64,000 nucleotides of DNA from Humibacillus xanthopallidus (lineage in GTDB: Bacteria > Actinomycetota > Actinomycetes > Actinomycetales > Dermatophilaceae). The notes beneath the pieces are model-generated. The model made no database searches and was not told where the DNA came from. It saw only the letters and a program-made list of their open reading frames with translations. How positions within the stretch are numbered: the stretch's first letter is position 1; the number at the start of each line of letters is the position of its first letter. The translations under genes and the position numbers were made by a program. Positions 42,737 to 51,400 of this stretch are shown in pieces. The stretch covers positions 372,001 through 436,000 of the forward strand of contig NZ_VFPM01000004.1 in the NCBI RefSeq assembly GCF_006716675.1, written 5' to 3'.

Positions 42737-43363
42737 CTAGAGGTACTGGCCCGTGGGGCCGCCGCCCGGGCTCTCGCGGCCGTCGGCGTCGGGGTGCATG
42801 CCGGGCGGGGTGCCGTAGGAGGCGCCGGGCCCCGGCGGCAGGGCCCGCATCTGCTGGAGCTGTTGCTGCGCCGCCATCTGCTGGGCGACGAGCGCGGTCT
42901 GGATGCCGTGGAACAGCCCCTCGAGCCAGCCGACGAGCTGGGCCTGGGCGATGCGCAGCTCGGCGTCGCTCGGGGAGTCCTCACCGAAGGGGAGCGCGAT
43001 GCGGTCGAGCTCGTCGACGAGCTCGGGGGCGAGACCGTCCTTGAGCTCCTCGATCGACCGGTGGTGGATGTCGGCCAGCCGGCGCCGTCCCGCCTCGTCG
43101 AGCGGCGCGTTGCGCACCTCCTCGAGCAGCTGCTTGATCATCGAGCCGATGCGCATGACCTTTGCCGGCTCCTCGACGAGGTCGGCGGGGTTGGTGCGTT
43201 CGCGCTCGCGCTCGTGGTCGTGCTGACGGGGCCGCTCTTCCGCGCGCGGTGGATCCTCGGACGACGCGACGCCCATGCCCTCGGGGGTGACGATGACGAC
43301 GCGCGCCTCGTCGGCGAGCTGAGGCTGGGGTCGGCCGGGGGCCTGCTGCTCATCAGAGGTCAT
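42737..43363 (-). CDS. bpa: Bacterial proteasome activator Bpa (PafE)
   Basis: The 208-residue protein has an acidic, disordered N-terminal third, then the four-helix bundle of DUF2587: LVEEPAKVMRIGSMIKQLLE, LADIHHRSIEELKDGLAPEL, AELRIAQAQLVGWLEGLFHG and IQTALVAQQMAAQQQLQ. It ends in GQYL, the hydrophobic-Tyr-Leu tail that docks into the proteasome alpha-ring and opens its gate. Bpa forms a dodecameric ring and promotes ATP-independent degradation of unfolded proteins. Its presence implies a 20S proteasome elsewhere in the genome. ATG 43363 (MTSDEQQAPG) is preferred over a start 11 codons upstream. Confidence 0.93.
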   Translation of the reverse strand: MTSDEQQAPGRPQPQLADEARVVIVTPEGMGVASSEDPPRAEERPRQHDHERERERTNPADLVEEPAKVMRIGSMIKQLLEEVRNAPLDEAGRRRLADIHHRSIEELKDGLAPELVDELDRIALPFGEDSPSDAELRIAQAQLVGWLEGLFHGIQTALVAQQMAAQQQLQQMRALPPGPGASYGTPPGMHPDADGRESPGGGPTGQYL

Positions 43364-43480
43364 GGCTCCCATCCTGCCGCACCGACGTCGGGCCACGCCG
43401 TGGGGCGCCAGGCTCGGTCTTCCCGGTCGTCGGGCGCCCCGTCCCGGCGGGCCACCCGACGACCGGCACGGCCGGATCGC

Positions 43481-44092
43481 TCAGTGCGAGCCCGCCGTGG
43501 CGAACCACGGGTGGTGGAGGTCGTGGTAGCTGACGTCGCTCATGAGGGCGTTCATCTGCTCCATCTGCTGCTGCGCCTCCGGGGGCGGGGTCTTCTGCTC
43601 GCCCTGCCGAGCCTCGCTCTCTGTACGGAACGAGATCGTCTGGGTGAAGAAGCCGTCTGCGTCGATCGCGATGGTGCCGCCGATGATCTCGGGCCGGGCC
43701 TCGTGGAGCATGTCCATCGGGCCTTCCATCATGTGCCGGAACTGCTCAGGGTCGCTGAGACGGCCCTGGATGACTTGGACGAAACCGGCGTCGTCGCTGC
43801 CGCCGTCGAGCATCATCGTCACGTCGTCGCAGTCGTGGAAGCTCACGTCGCCGTCGAAGAGCCGCGCCGTCTCCTCCCACCACGTGCCCTGCTCCGGGCG
43901 CATCGAGTTGGCCTCGGCCGAGGCCCTGGAGTCGAAGCGGACGACACCCACGAACTCGTCGTCGTCCGTGATGCCGTACGTCCCGCCGAGCCAGCCAGTC
44001 GCGCCCGGCTCGAGCTGCTCGCGCCACCGGTCCATCTGCCGGTGGAGTGCGTCGGCGTCGGTGCACCGACCTTGGATGACCTGGATGAACAC
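43481..44092 (-). CDS. Two-module dimeric alpha/beta-barrel-like protein
   Basis: The 203 residues contain an internal duplication. FIQVIQGRCTDADALHRQMD..GATGWLGGTYGITDDDEFVG and FVQVIQGRLSDPEQFRHMME..PEIIGGTIAIDADGFFTQ align with each other, each followed by an R.ES.A-type helix (VRFDSRASAEAN, ISFRTESEARQG). This suggests two ferredoxin-like (DABB) halves. The middle CDDVTMMLDGGSDDAGF joins them, and it ends HHPWFA. No catalytic residue can be named. The GTG at 44092 after GGGAGGTTCAC is chosen; the frame runs upstream to 44272 without homology. Confidence 0.72.
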   Translation of the reverse strand: MFIQVIQGRCTDADALHRQMDRWREQLEPGATGWLGGTYGITDDDEFVGVVRFDSRASAEANSMRPEQGTWWEETARLFDGDVSFHDCDDVTMMLDGGSDDAGFVQVIQGRLSDPEQFRHMMEGPMDMLHEARPEIIGGTIAIDADGFFTQTISFRTESEARQGEQKTPPPEAQQQMEQMNALMSDVSYHDLHHPWFATAGSH

Positions 44093-44305
44093 CGTGAACC
44101 TCCCGTTGTCGTCGGGGGCCGCTTCGGCCGAAGTGGTCCATCGATCGACGGTACGCCGGTCGACCTCCCGCGTCAGCGGACGAGTCCGACACGGCCGGAT
44201 CGTCCCGTCAGGACGGCGCGTTGCCGACCGGACGGCAGACGGAAGGGGCAGGCGTTGCCGGCCGGACGGCATACGCCATCGGCGGGTGACAACCGGCCTC
44301 GGAGC

Positions 44306-45283
44306 TCAGGTGGTGAGGAGGATCTTGCCGATGTGGCCCGAGGCCTCCATCTCGCGGTGGGCCTCGGCCGCGTGCTCGAGGGGGTGGCGCGAGTGGATGA
44401 CGGGGCGCACCTGGCCGGACTCGATGAGCGGCCACACGTGCTCGCGCACGGCGGCGACGATGGCGGCCTTCTCCATCGGAGGCCGCGAGCGCAAGGAGGT
44501 CGCGATGACGGCACCGCGCTTGGCGAGGAGCGTGCCGAGATCGAGCTCGGCCTTGCGGCCGCCCATGAGGCCGATGGTGACGAGACGGCCGCCGGGGGCG
44601 AGCACGTCGACGTTGCGCGCGAGGTACTTCGCGCCCATGTTGTCGAGGATGACGTCGGCGCCATGTCCGCCGGTGAGCTCGCGCACCCGCTCGACGAAGT
44701 CCTCCTCGCGGTAGTTGACGAGGATGTCGGCGCCGAGCGATGCGCAGAAGTCGAGCTTCTCGCGGCTGCCCGCGGTGACGGCGACGCGGGCTCCGACGGC
44801 CTTCGCGAGCTGGATCGCCATGGTGCCGATGCCAGAGCTGCCGCCGTGGACGAGGAGCACCTGGCCGGGCTGGATGTTGGCGACGAGGAAGACGTTGGAC
44901 CACACGGTGGCGGCGACCTCCGGCAGGCCCGCCGCGTCGACGAGGGAGACACCGCGGGGCACCGGCAGCACCTGGCCGGCCGGGGCGACGACCCGCTCGG
45001 CGTAGCCACCCCCGTCGATGAGCGCGCACACCTCGTCGCCGGGCTGCCACTGCTGCACGTCGTCGCCGACCGCGATGACGCGGCCACTCACCTCGAGGCC
45101 GGGGTACTCCGACGCCCCGGGCGGGGGCGGGTAGTGGCCGAGCCGCTGCATGACGTCCGCGCGGTTGACCCCTGCGGCCACGACATCGATGAGCACCTCG
45201 CCCTCAGCGGGCTCGGGGGCAGGCACCTCGTCGAGAACGAGGGCGTCAGGGCCGCCGGGCTCCGGGATCGTGATCGCGCGCAT
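44306..45283 (-). CDS. Zinc-independent NAD(P)H-quinone oxidoreductase (PIG3/QOR type)
   Basis: The 325-residue protein belongs to the medium-chain dehydrogenase group. It has VNRADVMQRLGHYPPPPGAS, SGRVIAVGDDV and LIDGGGYAERVVA in the first part, the NADPH site VLLVHGGSSGIGTMAIQLAK, and then ADVILDNMGAKYL and TIGLMGGRKAELDLGTLLAK. The catalytic and structural zinc cysteines of alcohol dehydrogenases are absent. It reduces quinones by one electron, with NADPH. The ATG at 45283 gives MRAITIPEPGGPDALVLDE, a canonical start. The peptidase gene upstream ends 9 bases from its start. Confidence 0.9.
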   Translation of the reverse strand: MRAITIPEPGGPDALVLDEVPAPEPAEGEVLIDVVAAGVNRADVMQRLGHYPPPPGASEYPGLEVSGRVIAVGDDVQQWQPGDEVCALIDGGGYAERVVAPAGQVLPVPRGVSLVDAAGLPEVAATVWSNVFLVANIQPGQVLLVHGGSSGIGTMAIQLAKAVGARVAVTAGSREKLDFCASLGADILVNYREEDFVERVRELTGGHGADVILDNMGAKYLARNVDVLAPGGRLVTIGLMGGRKAELDLGTLLAKRGAVIATSLRSRPPMEKAAIVAAVREHVWPLIESGQVRPVIHSRHPLEHAAEAHREMEASGHIGKILLTT

Positions 45284-45292
45284 GGGCCGAGC

Positions 45293-46075
45293 CTATCGAG
45301 GCGGGCCGGCGGGTCCTGTCGTCGTCAGCGTCACCGCTCCGGACTCGGCGCGGCGGGCGTGCCAGACCCGTCCCGCGCCCCGCACGCGGCCGTCCGGGCC
45401 GAGCACCGTGTCCTCGTCGATGGCGATGCCGTGGGGCGCGAGACCCGCCTCGACGACGGCGACGAGGCGCGAGACGGTGCCCCACTGCGCGGCGTGCACG
45501 TCGACGGCGCCCTCGACGAGGCCGATGCCCTCGACCACCGTGACGGGGTCGAGCTCCTCGTTGCTGTCCTCGGGGCAGACCGGCGTGCCGTCGATGCGCC
45601 AGCCGCCGATGACGGCGTGGCTGCCCGCGATGGCGGCGCCCGCCGAGAAGCCCGCGTAGGCCATGCCCTCCGTGACGCGCTCCCTGATGCGGCCGTATGC
45701 CGGCCGGAGCGACGCGTGGTACTCCGGCGTCGGACCTCCGCCGACGAAGAGGCCGTCGACGTCGCCGAGGCGTTCGACGACCGCAGGGTCGACCGGGTCG
45801 CCCTCCGGCACGCGGACGACCTCGAGCTCCTGACCGCCGACGAGCTCGAGCTTGTGGAGGTAGCGCTCGTGGTAGGCGAGCGACTCCTCGTCGGTGCCCA
45901 TGAGGACGAGCAGGACGCGCGGGCGGGCCGCTGGGGCGGCGGTTGGTGCAGCGGCGGTTGGTGGAGCGGCGGTTGGTGGAGCGGCGGCGGTTGCCGCGGC
46001 TGCGGCGATGAAGCCGCCGTAGATCTCCGGCGCGAGCTCGTCGGACCAGCCGCCACCGATGAGAAAGACCGTCAT
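45293..46075 (-). CDS. Peptidase S51-type (class I glutamine-amidotransferase-like) protein
   Basis: The 260-residue protein begins MTVFLIGGGWSDELAPEIYG and has VDGLFVGGGPTPEYH and YAGFSAGAAIAGSHAV, where the Ser in GFSAGAA is the expected nucleophile of peptidase E/cyanophycinase-like proteins. An Ala/Pro/Thr segment (residues 30-50, APPTAAPPTAAAPTAAP) is encoded by a short DNA tandem repeat at about 45945-45995 and probably varies in length. Asp-specific dipeptide cleavage is the family activity, but the repeat insert makes the assignment tentative. The ATG at 46075 is chosen over one three codons earlier. The quinone oxidoreductase gene follows, 9 bases on. Confidence 0.75.
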   Translation of the reverse strand: MTVFLIGGGWSDELAPEIYGGFIAAAAATAAAPPTAAPPTAAAPTAAPAARPRVLLVLMGTDEESLAYHERYLHKLELVGGQELEVVRVPEGDPVDPAVVERLGDVDGLFVGGGPTPEYHASLRPAYGRIRERVTEGMAYAGFSAGAAIAGSHAVIGGWRIDGTPVCPEDSNEELDPVTVVEGIGLVEGAVDVHAAQWGTVSRLVAVVEAGLAPHGIAIDEDTVLGPDGRVRGAGRVWHARRAESGAVTLTTTGPAGPPR

Positions 46076-46145
46076 GCCCGGCACCCTAGGAGACGGGCGG
46101 GTCTGCTGTCGCGGGCAATTCGTCGTCGGGGCAAGCGCGCTCGCG

Positions 46146-46916
46146 TCAGGCGCGGGCTGCCGCCGGGCTGAGGCGCCGGCCGATCTCGGTGGCCGTCGAG
46201 CGCACCCGCGTGACGAGCTCGGCGACGTGCTCGGTGGTCGCGTCGTCGGTGCGCAGCGTGACCGCGATGGCGGCGAGCGGCCGGCCGCTGCGGTCGATGA
46301 CCGGCACGGCCACGGAGGAGAGGTCGGGGGTCACGGTTCCCACCTCGAGCGCATGGCCGGCGCTGCGGACCTGGGCGAGCATGCTGCGCAGCTCGGGCAG
46401 GCCGCGCGGCCCCGTGCCGTGGCGCTGCACGAAGCTCGCCCGGTCGGGATAGAGGGCGCGCACCTGGCTCGCCGGGAGAGCGGAGAGCATGGCGAGGCCG
46501 CTCGCCGTGAGGTGCGCGGGCAGGCGCACCCCGACGTCGGTGACGAGCATCGGCTGCCCGGCTGCGCGCTCCTCGAGGAGGTAGATGACGTCGCGCCCGT
46601 CGAGGGTCGCGAAGTGGGCGTTGCGGCCGCACTGGTCGACGAGCCGTCGCATCGCGGCCCGGGCGACACGGGCGAGCGGCGCCTGTCGCTGGTAGGCCGA
46701 GCCGAGCTCGTAGGCCGCTTGGCCGAGACCGAAGCGCCGCTCCTCGACGTAGTGGGTGACGTAGCCACGCGCGTGCAGCACCTTGAGCAGGTGGTAGACG
46801 GAGCTGCGTGGCAGTCCGAGGTCGCGGGCGATCGAGGCCGCCGGCACCGGCTCGGCGTGCCGCGAGAGGTGCTCGAGCACGTCGAGGGCGTGGGCCGCAG
46901 CGGGCGCATTGGACAT
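46146..46916 (-). CDS. IclR-family regulator of the hut genes
   Basis: The 256-residue protein has the IclR winged helix AAHALDVLEHLSRHAEPVPA..ASIARDLGLPRSSVYHLLKV and the effector domain with MLVTDVGVRLPAHLTASGLA, LARVARAAMRRL and SSVAVPVIDRSGRPLAAIAV. It diverges from hutH with 102 bases between start codons, and a palindrome lies in that gap, so control of histidine use by urocanate or a related intermediate is a fair inference. ATG 46916 is preferred, since the first winged-helix residue follows nine codons later. Confidence 0.88.
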   Translation of the reverse strand: MSNAPAAAHALDVLEHLSRHAEPVPAASIARDLGLPRSSVYHLLKVLHARGYVTHYVEERRFGLGQAAYELGSAYQRQAPLARVARAAMRRLVDQCGRNAHFATLDGRDVIYLLEERAAGQPMLVTDVGVRLPAHLTASGLAMLSALPASQVRALYPDRASFVQRHGTGPRGLPELRSMLAQVRSAGHALEVGTVTPDLSSVAVPVIDRSGRPLAAIAVTLRTDDATTEHVAELVTRVRSTATEIGRRLSPAAARA

Positions 46917-46947
46917 CTCGACCACTCCCGTCGGCGCTGAGGGCTCA

Positions 46948-46965
46948 CGTCTCGCATCTGAGACG
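46948..46965. promoter_or_regulatory. Candidate IclR operator in the hut divergent region
   Basis: CGTCTCGCATCTGAGACG is a perfect 6-bp inverted repeat with a 6-base spacer. It is centred between the two start codons, 33 bases from the regulator start and about 54 from hutH. Its use as the operator is inferred. Confidence 0.5.
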
Positions 46966-47018
46966 ATTGTGCTCCCTCGTGGTGCCGCGCACCACCCCGG
47001 GGGCGGTTCCATGGAGAC

Positions 47019-48590
47019 ATGAACGCACCGCACCCCGCGACGCAGCCCCGGGCCACCGTGACGGTGGGCGTCGGACCCCTCGCACTCGAGGAGATCATCG
47101 CCGTCGCCCGCCATGACGCCGCCGTCGAGATCTCTGCGGAGGCGGAGGCGGAGATCGCCCGCAGCCGTGAGGTGATCGAGGCGCTCGCTCACGACACCGT
47201 GCCGCACTACGGCGTCTCGACCGGCTTCGGCGCCCTCGCCACGCGCCACATCCCGACACCGCTGCGCGCACAGCTGCAGCGCTCGCTCGTGCGCTCGCAC
47301 GCCGCCGGCACCGGCCCGGAGGTCGAGCGCGAGGTCGTGCGCGCCCTCATGCTCCTGCGACTCTCGACCCTCGCGACCGGGCGCACCGGGGTGCGCCTCG
47401 AGACGGCCCGGGTGTATGCCGCGCTGCTCAGTGCCGGCATCACCCCCGTCGTGCACGAGTACGGCTCGCTCGGCTGCTCGGGCGACCTTGCGCCGCTGTC
47501 GCACTGCGCGCTCGCCGTCATGGGCGAGGGTCCGGTGCGGCTCGCCGACGGCACCCTCACCGACGCGGCAACTGCCATGCGCGACAACGGGATCGAGCCG
47601 GTCCAGCTCGCCGAGAAGGAGGGTCTCGCCCTCATCAACGGCACCGACGGCATGCTCGGCATGCTCGTGCTGGCCATCGACGACCTCCGGCACCTGCTCC
47701 GGGTCGCCGACATCTCCGCCGCGATGAGCGTCGAGGGCCTCATGGGCAGCGACGACGTCTTCGCCGCGGACCTGCAGGCACTGCGGCCCCAGCCCGGCCA
47801 GGCGTTGTCCGCCGCCAACATCCGCAGTGTCCTCGCCGGCTCGCCGATCCGTGCCTCGCACGACAACGACGAGGACACCCGGGTCCAGGACGCCTACTCG
47901 CTGCGCTGCGCCCCGCAGGTGCACGGCGGGGCCCGCGACACCGTCGACCACGCGTCCCGGGTCGCCGCGGCCGAGCTCGCCTCCGCCGTTGACAACCCCG
48001 TCGTCACCCTCGACGGCAGGGTGGAGTCCAACGGCAACTTCCACGGGGCGCCCGTCGCCTACGTGCTCGACTTCCTCGCGATCGTCGCCGGCGACGTCGC
48101 GTCGATGTCGGAGCGCCGCACCGACCGCTTCCTCGACAAGGCCCGCAACCACGGCCTGCCACCCTTCCTCGCCGACGACCCGGGCGTCGACTCCGGCCTC
48201 ATGATCGCGCAGTACACGCAGGCCGCGATGGTCTCGGAGCTGAAGCGACTCGCGGTGCCGGCGTCGGTCGACTCCATCCCGAGCTCGGCCATGCAGGAGG
48301 ACCACGTGTCGATGGGCTGGTCGGGCGCCCGCAAGCTCCGCCGGTCGGTCGACGCCCTCAGCCGGGTGCTCGCCATCGAGCTGCTGACGGCAGCACGCGG
48401 CATACAGCTGCGCGCTCCGCTGGAGCCGGCGCCCGCAACGGCGGCCGTCATCACCGCGCTCGGCTCGAGGGCGAACGTCGCCCCCGGGCCCGACCGCTTC
48501 CTCGCTCCCGACATCGAGGGCGCGTGGCGAGCCGTGCAGGACCGTGCCGTCGTCGCCGCGGCCGAGTCCGTCACCGGCCCCCTCAACTGA
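47019..48590 (+). CDS. hutH: Histidine ammonia-lyase
   Basis: The 523-residue protein has YGVSTGFGALA near the start. The MIO-forming loop is GCSGDLAPLSH (Cys153-Ser154-Gly155; Ala-Ser-Gly is more usual), and further on are INGTDGMLGMLVLAI, QDAYSLRCAPQVHGG, SNGNFHG and QEDHVSMG. It splits ammonia from L-histidine to give urocanate, the first step of the hut pathway. The first residues of the protein after the ATG 47019 start are not conserved. hutU begins 44 bases after its stop, so both are cotranscribed under the IclR regulator. Confidence 0.96.
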   Translation: MNAPHPATQPRATVTVGVGPLALEEIIAVARHDAAVEISAEAEAEIARSREVIEALAHDTVPHYGVSTGFGALATRHIPTPLRAQLQRSLVRSHAAGTGPEVEREVVRALMLLRLSTLATGRTGVRLETARVYAALLSAGITPVVHEYGSLGCSGDLAPLSHCALAVMGEGPVRLADGTLTDAATAMRDNGIEPVQLAEKEGLALINGTDGMLGMLVLAIDDLRHLLRVADISAAMSVEGLMGSDDVFAADLQALRPQPGQALSAANIRSVLAGSPIRASHDNDEDTRVQDAYSLRCAPQVHGGARDTVDHASRVAAAELASAVDNPVVTLDGRVESNGNFHGAPVAYVLDFLAIVAGDVASMSERRTDRFLDKARNHGLPPFLADDPGVDSGLMIAQYTQAAMVSELKRLAVPASVDSIPSSAMQEDHVSMGWSGARKLRRSVDALSRVLAIELLTAARGIQLRAPLEPAPATAAVITALGSRANVAPGPDRFLAPDIEGAWRAVQDRAVVAAAESVTGPLN

Positions 48591-48634
48591 GCCACCCGGC
48601 ATACCACCGATTTTCCACCTCGAAGGAGAGTGAC

Positions 48635-50290
48635 ATGGAAGGTGCACGACCCGTCCGCGCGGCACGCGGCACGCAGCTGACCGCGCAGTCGTGGGCCACC
48701 GAGGCCCCGCTGCGGATGCTGATGAACAACCTCGACCCCGAGAACGCCGAGCGGCCCGACGACCTCGTCGTCTACGGCGGCACGGGCCGGGCAGCGCGCG
48801 ACTGGAAGTCGTTCGACGCCATGGTGCGCACCCTGACCACGCTCAAGCAGGACGAGACGATGTTGGTCCAGAGCGGCCGCCCCGTCGGCGTCATGCAGAC
48901 GCACGAGTGGGCGCCGCGCGTGCTCATCGCCAACTCCAACCTCGTCGGCGACTGGGCGACGTGGCCCGAGTTCCGCCGTCTCGAGCACCTCGGCCTCACG
49001 ATGTACGGCCAGATGACGGCCGGGTCGTGGATCTACATCGGCACCCAGGGCATCGTCCAGGGCACCTACGAGACCTTCGCCGCGGTGGCCGAGAAGCGCT
49101 TCGGCGGCACGCTCGCCGGCACCCTCACCCTCACCGGCGGCTGCGGAGGCATGGGCGGCGCCCAGCCGCTCGCCGTGACGATGAACGACGGCGCCTGCCT
49201 CATCGTCGACGTCGACCCCGCTCGCCTGCACCGCCGCGTCGAGCACCGCTACCTCGACGAGGTCGCCGCCAACCTCGACGACGCCATCGAGAAGGCGCTC
49301 GCTGCCAAGCGCGAGCGGCGCGGCTGGTCCGTCGGCGTCGTCGGCAACGCAGCCGAGGTCTTCCCCGAGCTCCTGCGTCGCGGCGTCGCGATCGACATCG
49401 TCACCGACCAGACGTCGGCTCACGACCCACTCAGCTACCTGCCCGAGGGCGTCGCGCTCGAGGACTGGGCCGAGTACGCCGAGAAGAAGCCCGAGGACTT
49501 CACCGACCGCGCCCGCGCCTCGATGGCCAAGCACGTCAAGGCGATGGTCGAGTTCCAGGACGCCGGCGCCGAGGTCTTCGACTACGGCAACTCGATCCGC
49601 GACGAGGCCCGACAGGGTGGCTACGACCGCGCCTTCGAGTTCCCCGGCTTCGTGCCGGCCTACATCCGCCCGCTTTTCTGCGAGGGCAAGGGCCCGTTCC
49701 GCTGGGCCGCGCTCTCCGGCGACCCGCGCGACATCGCCGCGACCGACAAGGCCGTCCTCGAGCTCTTCCCGGACAACGATCGCCTGCACAAGTGGATCCG
49801 CGGTGCGCAGGATCGGATCGCCTTCCAGGGTCTGCCTGCTCGCATCTGCTGGCTCGGCTACGGCGAGCGCGACAAGGCCGGTCTGAAGTTCAACGAGATG
49901 GTGCGCACGGGTGAGCTCTCGGCGCCGATCGTCATCGGCCGCGACCACCTCGACAGCGGCTCCGTCGCGAGCCCCTACCGCGAGACCGAAGCCATGGCCG
50001 ACGGCTCCGACGCGATCGCCGACTGGCCGCTGCTCAACGCGCTCGTCAACACGAGCTCGGGTGCGAGCTGGGTCTCGATCCACCACGGCGGCGGCGTCGG
50101 CATCGGCCGCAGCCTCCACGCCGGGCAGGTCTCGCTCGCCGACGGCACCGACCTCGCGGCGCAGAAGCTCGCCCGCGTCCTCACCAACGACCCCGGCATG
50201 GGTGTCATCCGCCACGTCGACGCGGGCTACGAGATCGCCGACCGCGTCGCGCACGAGCGGGGCGTCCGCATCCCCATGCAGGAGGGCTGA
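48635..50290 (+). CDS. hutU: Urocanate hydratase
   Basis: The 551-residue protein contains MNNLDPENAERPDDLVVYGG, QSGRPVGVMQTHEWAPRVLI, SNLVGDWATWPEFRRLE, IVQGTYETFAAVAEKRFGG, TLTGGCGGMGGAQPLAVTMN and HHGGGVGIGRSLHAGQV, the complete pattern of NAD-dependent urocanases. It adds water to urocanate to make imidazolonepropionate. AAGGAG nine bases before ATG 48635 fixes the start. Two reverse-strand genes separate it from the later hut genes, so hutF and hutI have a separate promoter. Confidence 0.96.
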   Translation: MEGARPVRAARGTQLTAQSWATEAPLRMLMNNLDPENAERPDDLVVYGGTGRAARDWKSFDAMVRTLTTLKQDETMLVQSGRPVGVMQTHEWAPRVLIANSNLVGDWATWPEFRRLEHLGLTMYGQMTAGSWIYIGTQGIVQGTYETFAAVAEKRFGGTLAGTLTLTGGCGGMGGAQPLAVTMNDGACLIVDVDPARLHRRVEHRYLDEVAANLDDAIEKALAAKRERRGWSVGVVGNAAEVFPELLRRGVAIDIVTDQTSAHDPLSYLPEGVALEDWAEYAEKKPEDFTDRARASMAKHVKAMVEFQDAGAEVFDYGNSIRDEARQGGYDRAFEFPGFVPAYIRPLFCEGKGPFRWAALSGDPRDIAATDKAVLELFPDNDRLHKWIRGAQDRIAFQGLPARICWLGYGERDKAGLKFNEMVRTGELSAPIVIGRDHLDSGSVASPYRETEAMADGSDAIADWPLLNALVNTSSGASWVSIHHGGGVGIGRSLHAGQVSLADGTDLAAQKLARVLTNDPGMGVIRHVDAGYEIADRVAHERGVRIPMQEG

Positions 50291-50332
50291 GACGCCGTAT
50301 GCCGTCCGGCGGGGGGTGTGGGCGGTGGCGGC

Positions 50333-50710
50333 TCAGCGGGGGCGGCGCACCCGGATCGGTCCCTTGGCGTGGTCCGGGTCGATGACCTGCCCACCCTGCG
50401 TGATCTGTGCGACGCCGGTGGCGACGAGCCGCCGGGCGGCCATGCGCGCGGGCTCCATGAGCTCGCGCCAGTCGTCGCCGCCGACTGCACGGGCCGCCTC
50501 GCTCGGGCACACCGACGCGTCGACCGCACGGGCGTCGAGCAGCGCCTCGAGCGAGTCCTGCAGCTGGAGGTCGACCTGGGTCAGGCCGTGCTTGCGGCAG
50601 CTGTCGGAGCACCAGCGCACCGAGTCCCAGTCACGGGCCCACGCCTTGCGCCAGGTGATCGTGCGGCCGCAGCGGGCGCACGGCTTCGTCGGCAGCGGGG
50701 CTCGTGACAT
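50333..50710 (-). CDS. DUF2256 and DUF3253 domain protein
   Basis: The 125-residue protein has an N-terminal four-cysteine zinc-ribbon (PCARCGRTITWRKAW..VRWCSDSCRKHG; residues 10-40, DUF2256). A helical DUF3253 follows (LQLQDSLEALLDARAVDA, DDWRELMEPARMAARRLVA, GVAQITQGGQVIDPDHAKGP). The second domain resembles a winged helix in its IRVRRPR end. The function is unknown; DUF2256 is otherwise found next to photolyase-like proteins. It is placed inside the hut region, opposite in strand, and reads toward hutU; no functional link is implied. Confidence 0.82.
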   Translation of the reverse strand: MSRAPLPTKPCARCGRTITWRKAWARDWDSVRWCSDSCRKHGLTQVDLQLQDSLEALLDARAVDASVCPSEAARAVGGDDWRELMEPARMAARRLVATGVAQITQGGQVIDPDHAKGPIRVRRPR

Positions 50711-50807
50711 GGCCCCAGTGTGCGCCCCGGTGACTCCAGGTCCCGCGGGTGGGGGCCGGAAGACGTCACTCGAGGGAGCCGATGTGGCCACGGGTGGACA
50801 CTCGGGC

Positions 50808-51341
50808 TCAGGAGCGGTGGGTCTCCTCGTCGGAGATGTCGGCGACGGTCGCGTCGAAGAGGCGGATGACGTCGTCGCCTTGCACGGTGAGGCCGACGCC
50901 GTGCGCGCCGCCCCCGATCGAGATCCGCCGGCCCACGAGGTGCGTGTCGGCGATGACCGGCAGCCGCGTCGCCGAGCCGAAGGGGGTGATGGTGCCCCGC
51001 TCGTAGCCCGTGACCGCTCGGGCGGCGTCGGCGTCGGGCATCGAGATGCGGTTGGTGCCGAGCAGGGCGCGCACCTTGGCCCAGGAGAACGTGCGGTCGC
51101 CCGGGACGAGCACGAAGACGTGATCGTCCTCGGAGCGGCGCACGACGAGGGTCTTGATGAGGTCGCGCGGCTCGATGCCCCGCGCGGCAGCGGCCTCCTC
51201 GAGGCTGCCGACCCGGCCGTGCTGAGTCACCGTGTGCTCGATGCCCGCCTCGCGGACCGCATCGATCGCCGGGGTGCGGACGGCGGCGAAGTCACTACGC
51301 TCGTCGGTGTCGTCTCGGTCAGGGGCACCCGAAGAGTCCAT
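50808..51341 (-). CDS. YbaK/EbsC-family Cys-tRNA(Pro) deacylase-like protein
   Basis: The 177-residue protein has GIEHTVTQHGRVGSLEEAAA, PRDLIKTLVVRRSEDDHVFV with the conserved Lys, LVPGDRTFSWAKVRALLGTN and RGTITPFGSATRLPVIADTH, typical of the editing domain that hydrolyses mischarged tRNA. ATG 51341 is chosen because the upstream extension (to 51530) overlaps the M20 amidohydrolase gene on the other strand. It is divergent from that gene with 59 bases between them, so a shared promoter region is likely. Confidence 0.88.
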   Translation of the reverse strand: MDSSGAPDRDDTDERSDFAAVRTPAIDAVREAGIEHTVTQHGRVGSLEEAAAARGIEPRDLIKTLVVRRSEDDHVFVLVPGDRTFSWAKVRALLGTNRISMPDADAARAVTGYERGTITPFGSATRLPVIADTHLVGRRISIGGGAHGVGLTVQGDDVIRLFDATVADISDEETHRS

Positions 51342-51400
51342 GTCAACCAGACTAGTAACGTCGCCGGCCCAGCACGCCGGCCCCATGATCGGAGATCGTC

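Noticed and set aside
42794..46171. Open frame of 1125 codons on the plus strand
   Set aside because: It lies antisense to bpa, the two-module barrel protein, the quinone oxidoreductase and the peptidase, all with clear homology. Its Arg/Asp/Val-rich composition is what the complementary strand of GC-rich genes gives.
47469..47489. Loss of the MIO cofactor in HutH because the loop reads Cys-Ser-Gly, not Ala-Ser-Gly
   Set aside because: Ser-Gly, from which the cofactor forms, is present with all surrounding motifs, and as far as I recall Cys at the first position occurs in other actinobacterial histidases.
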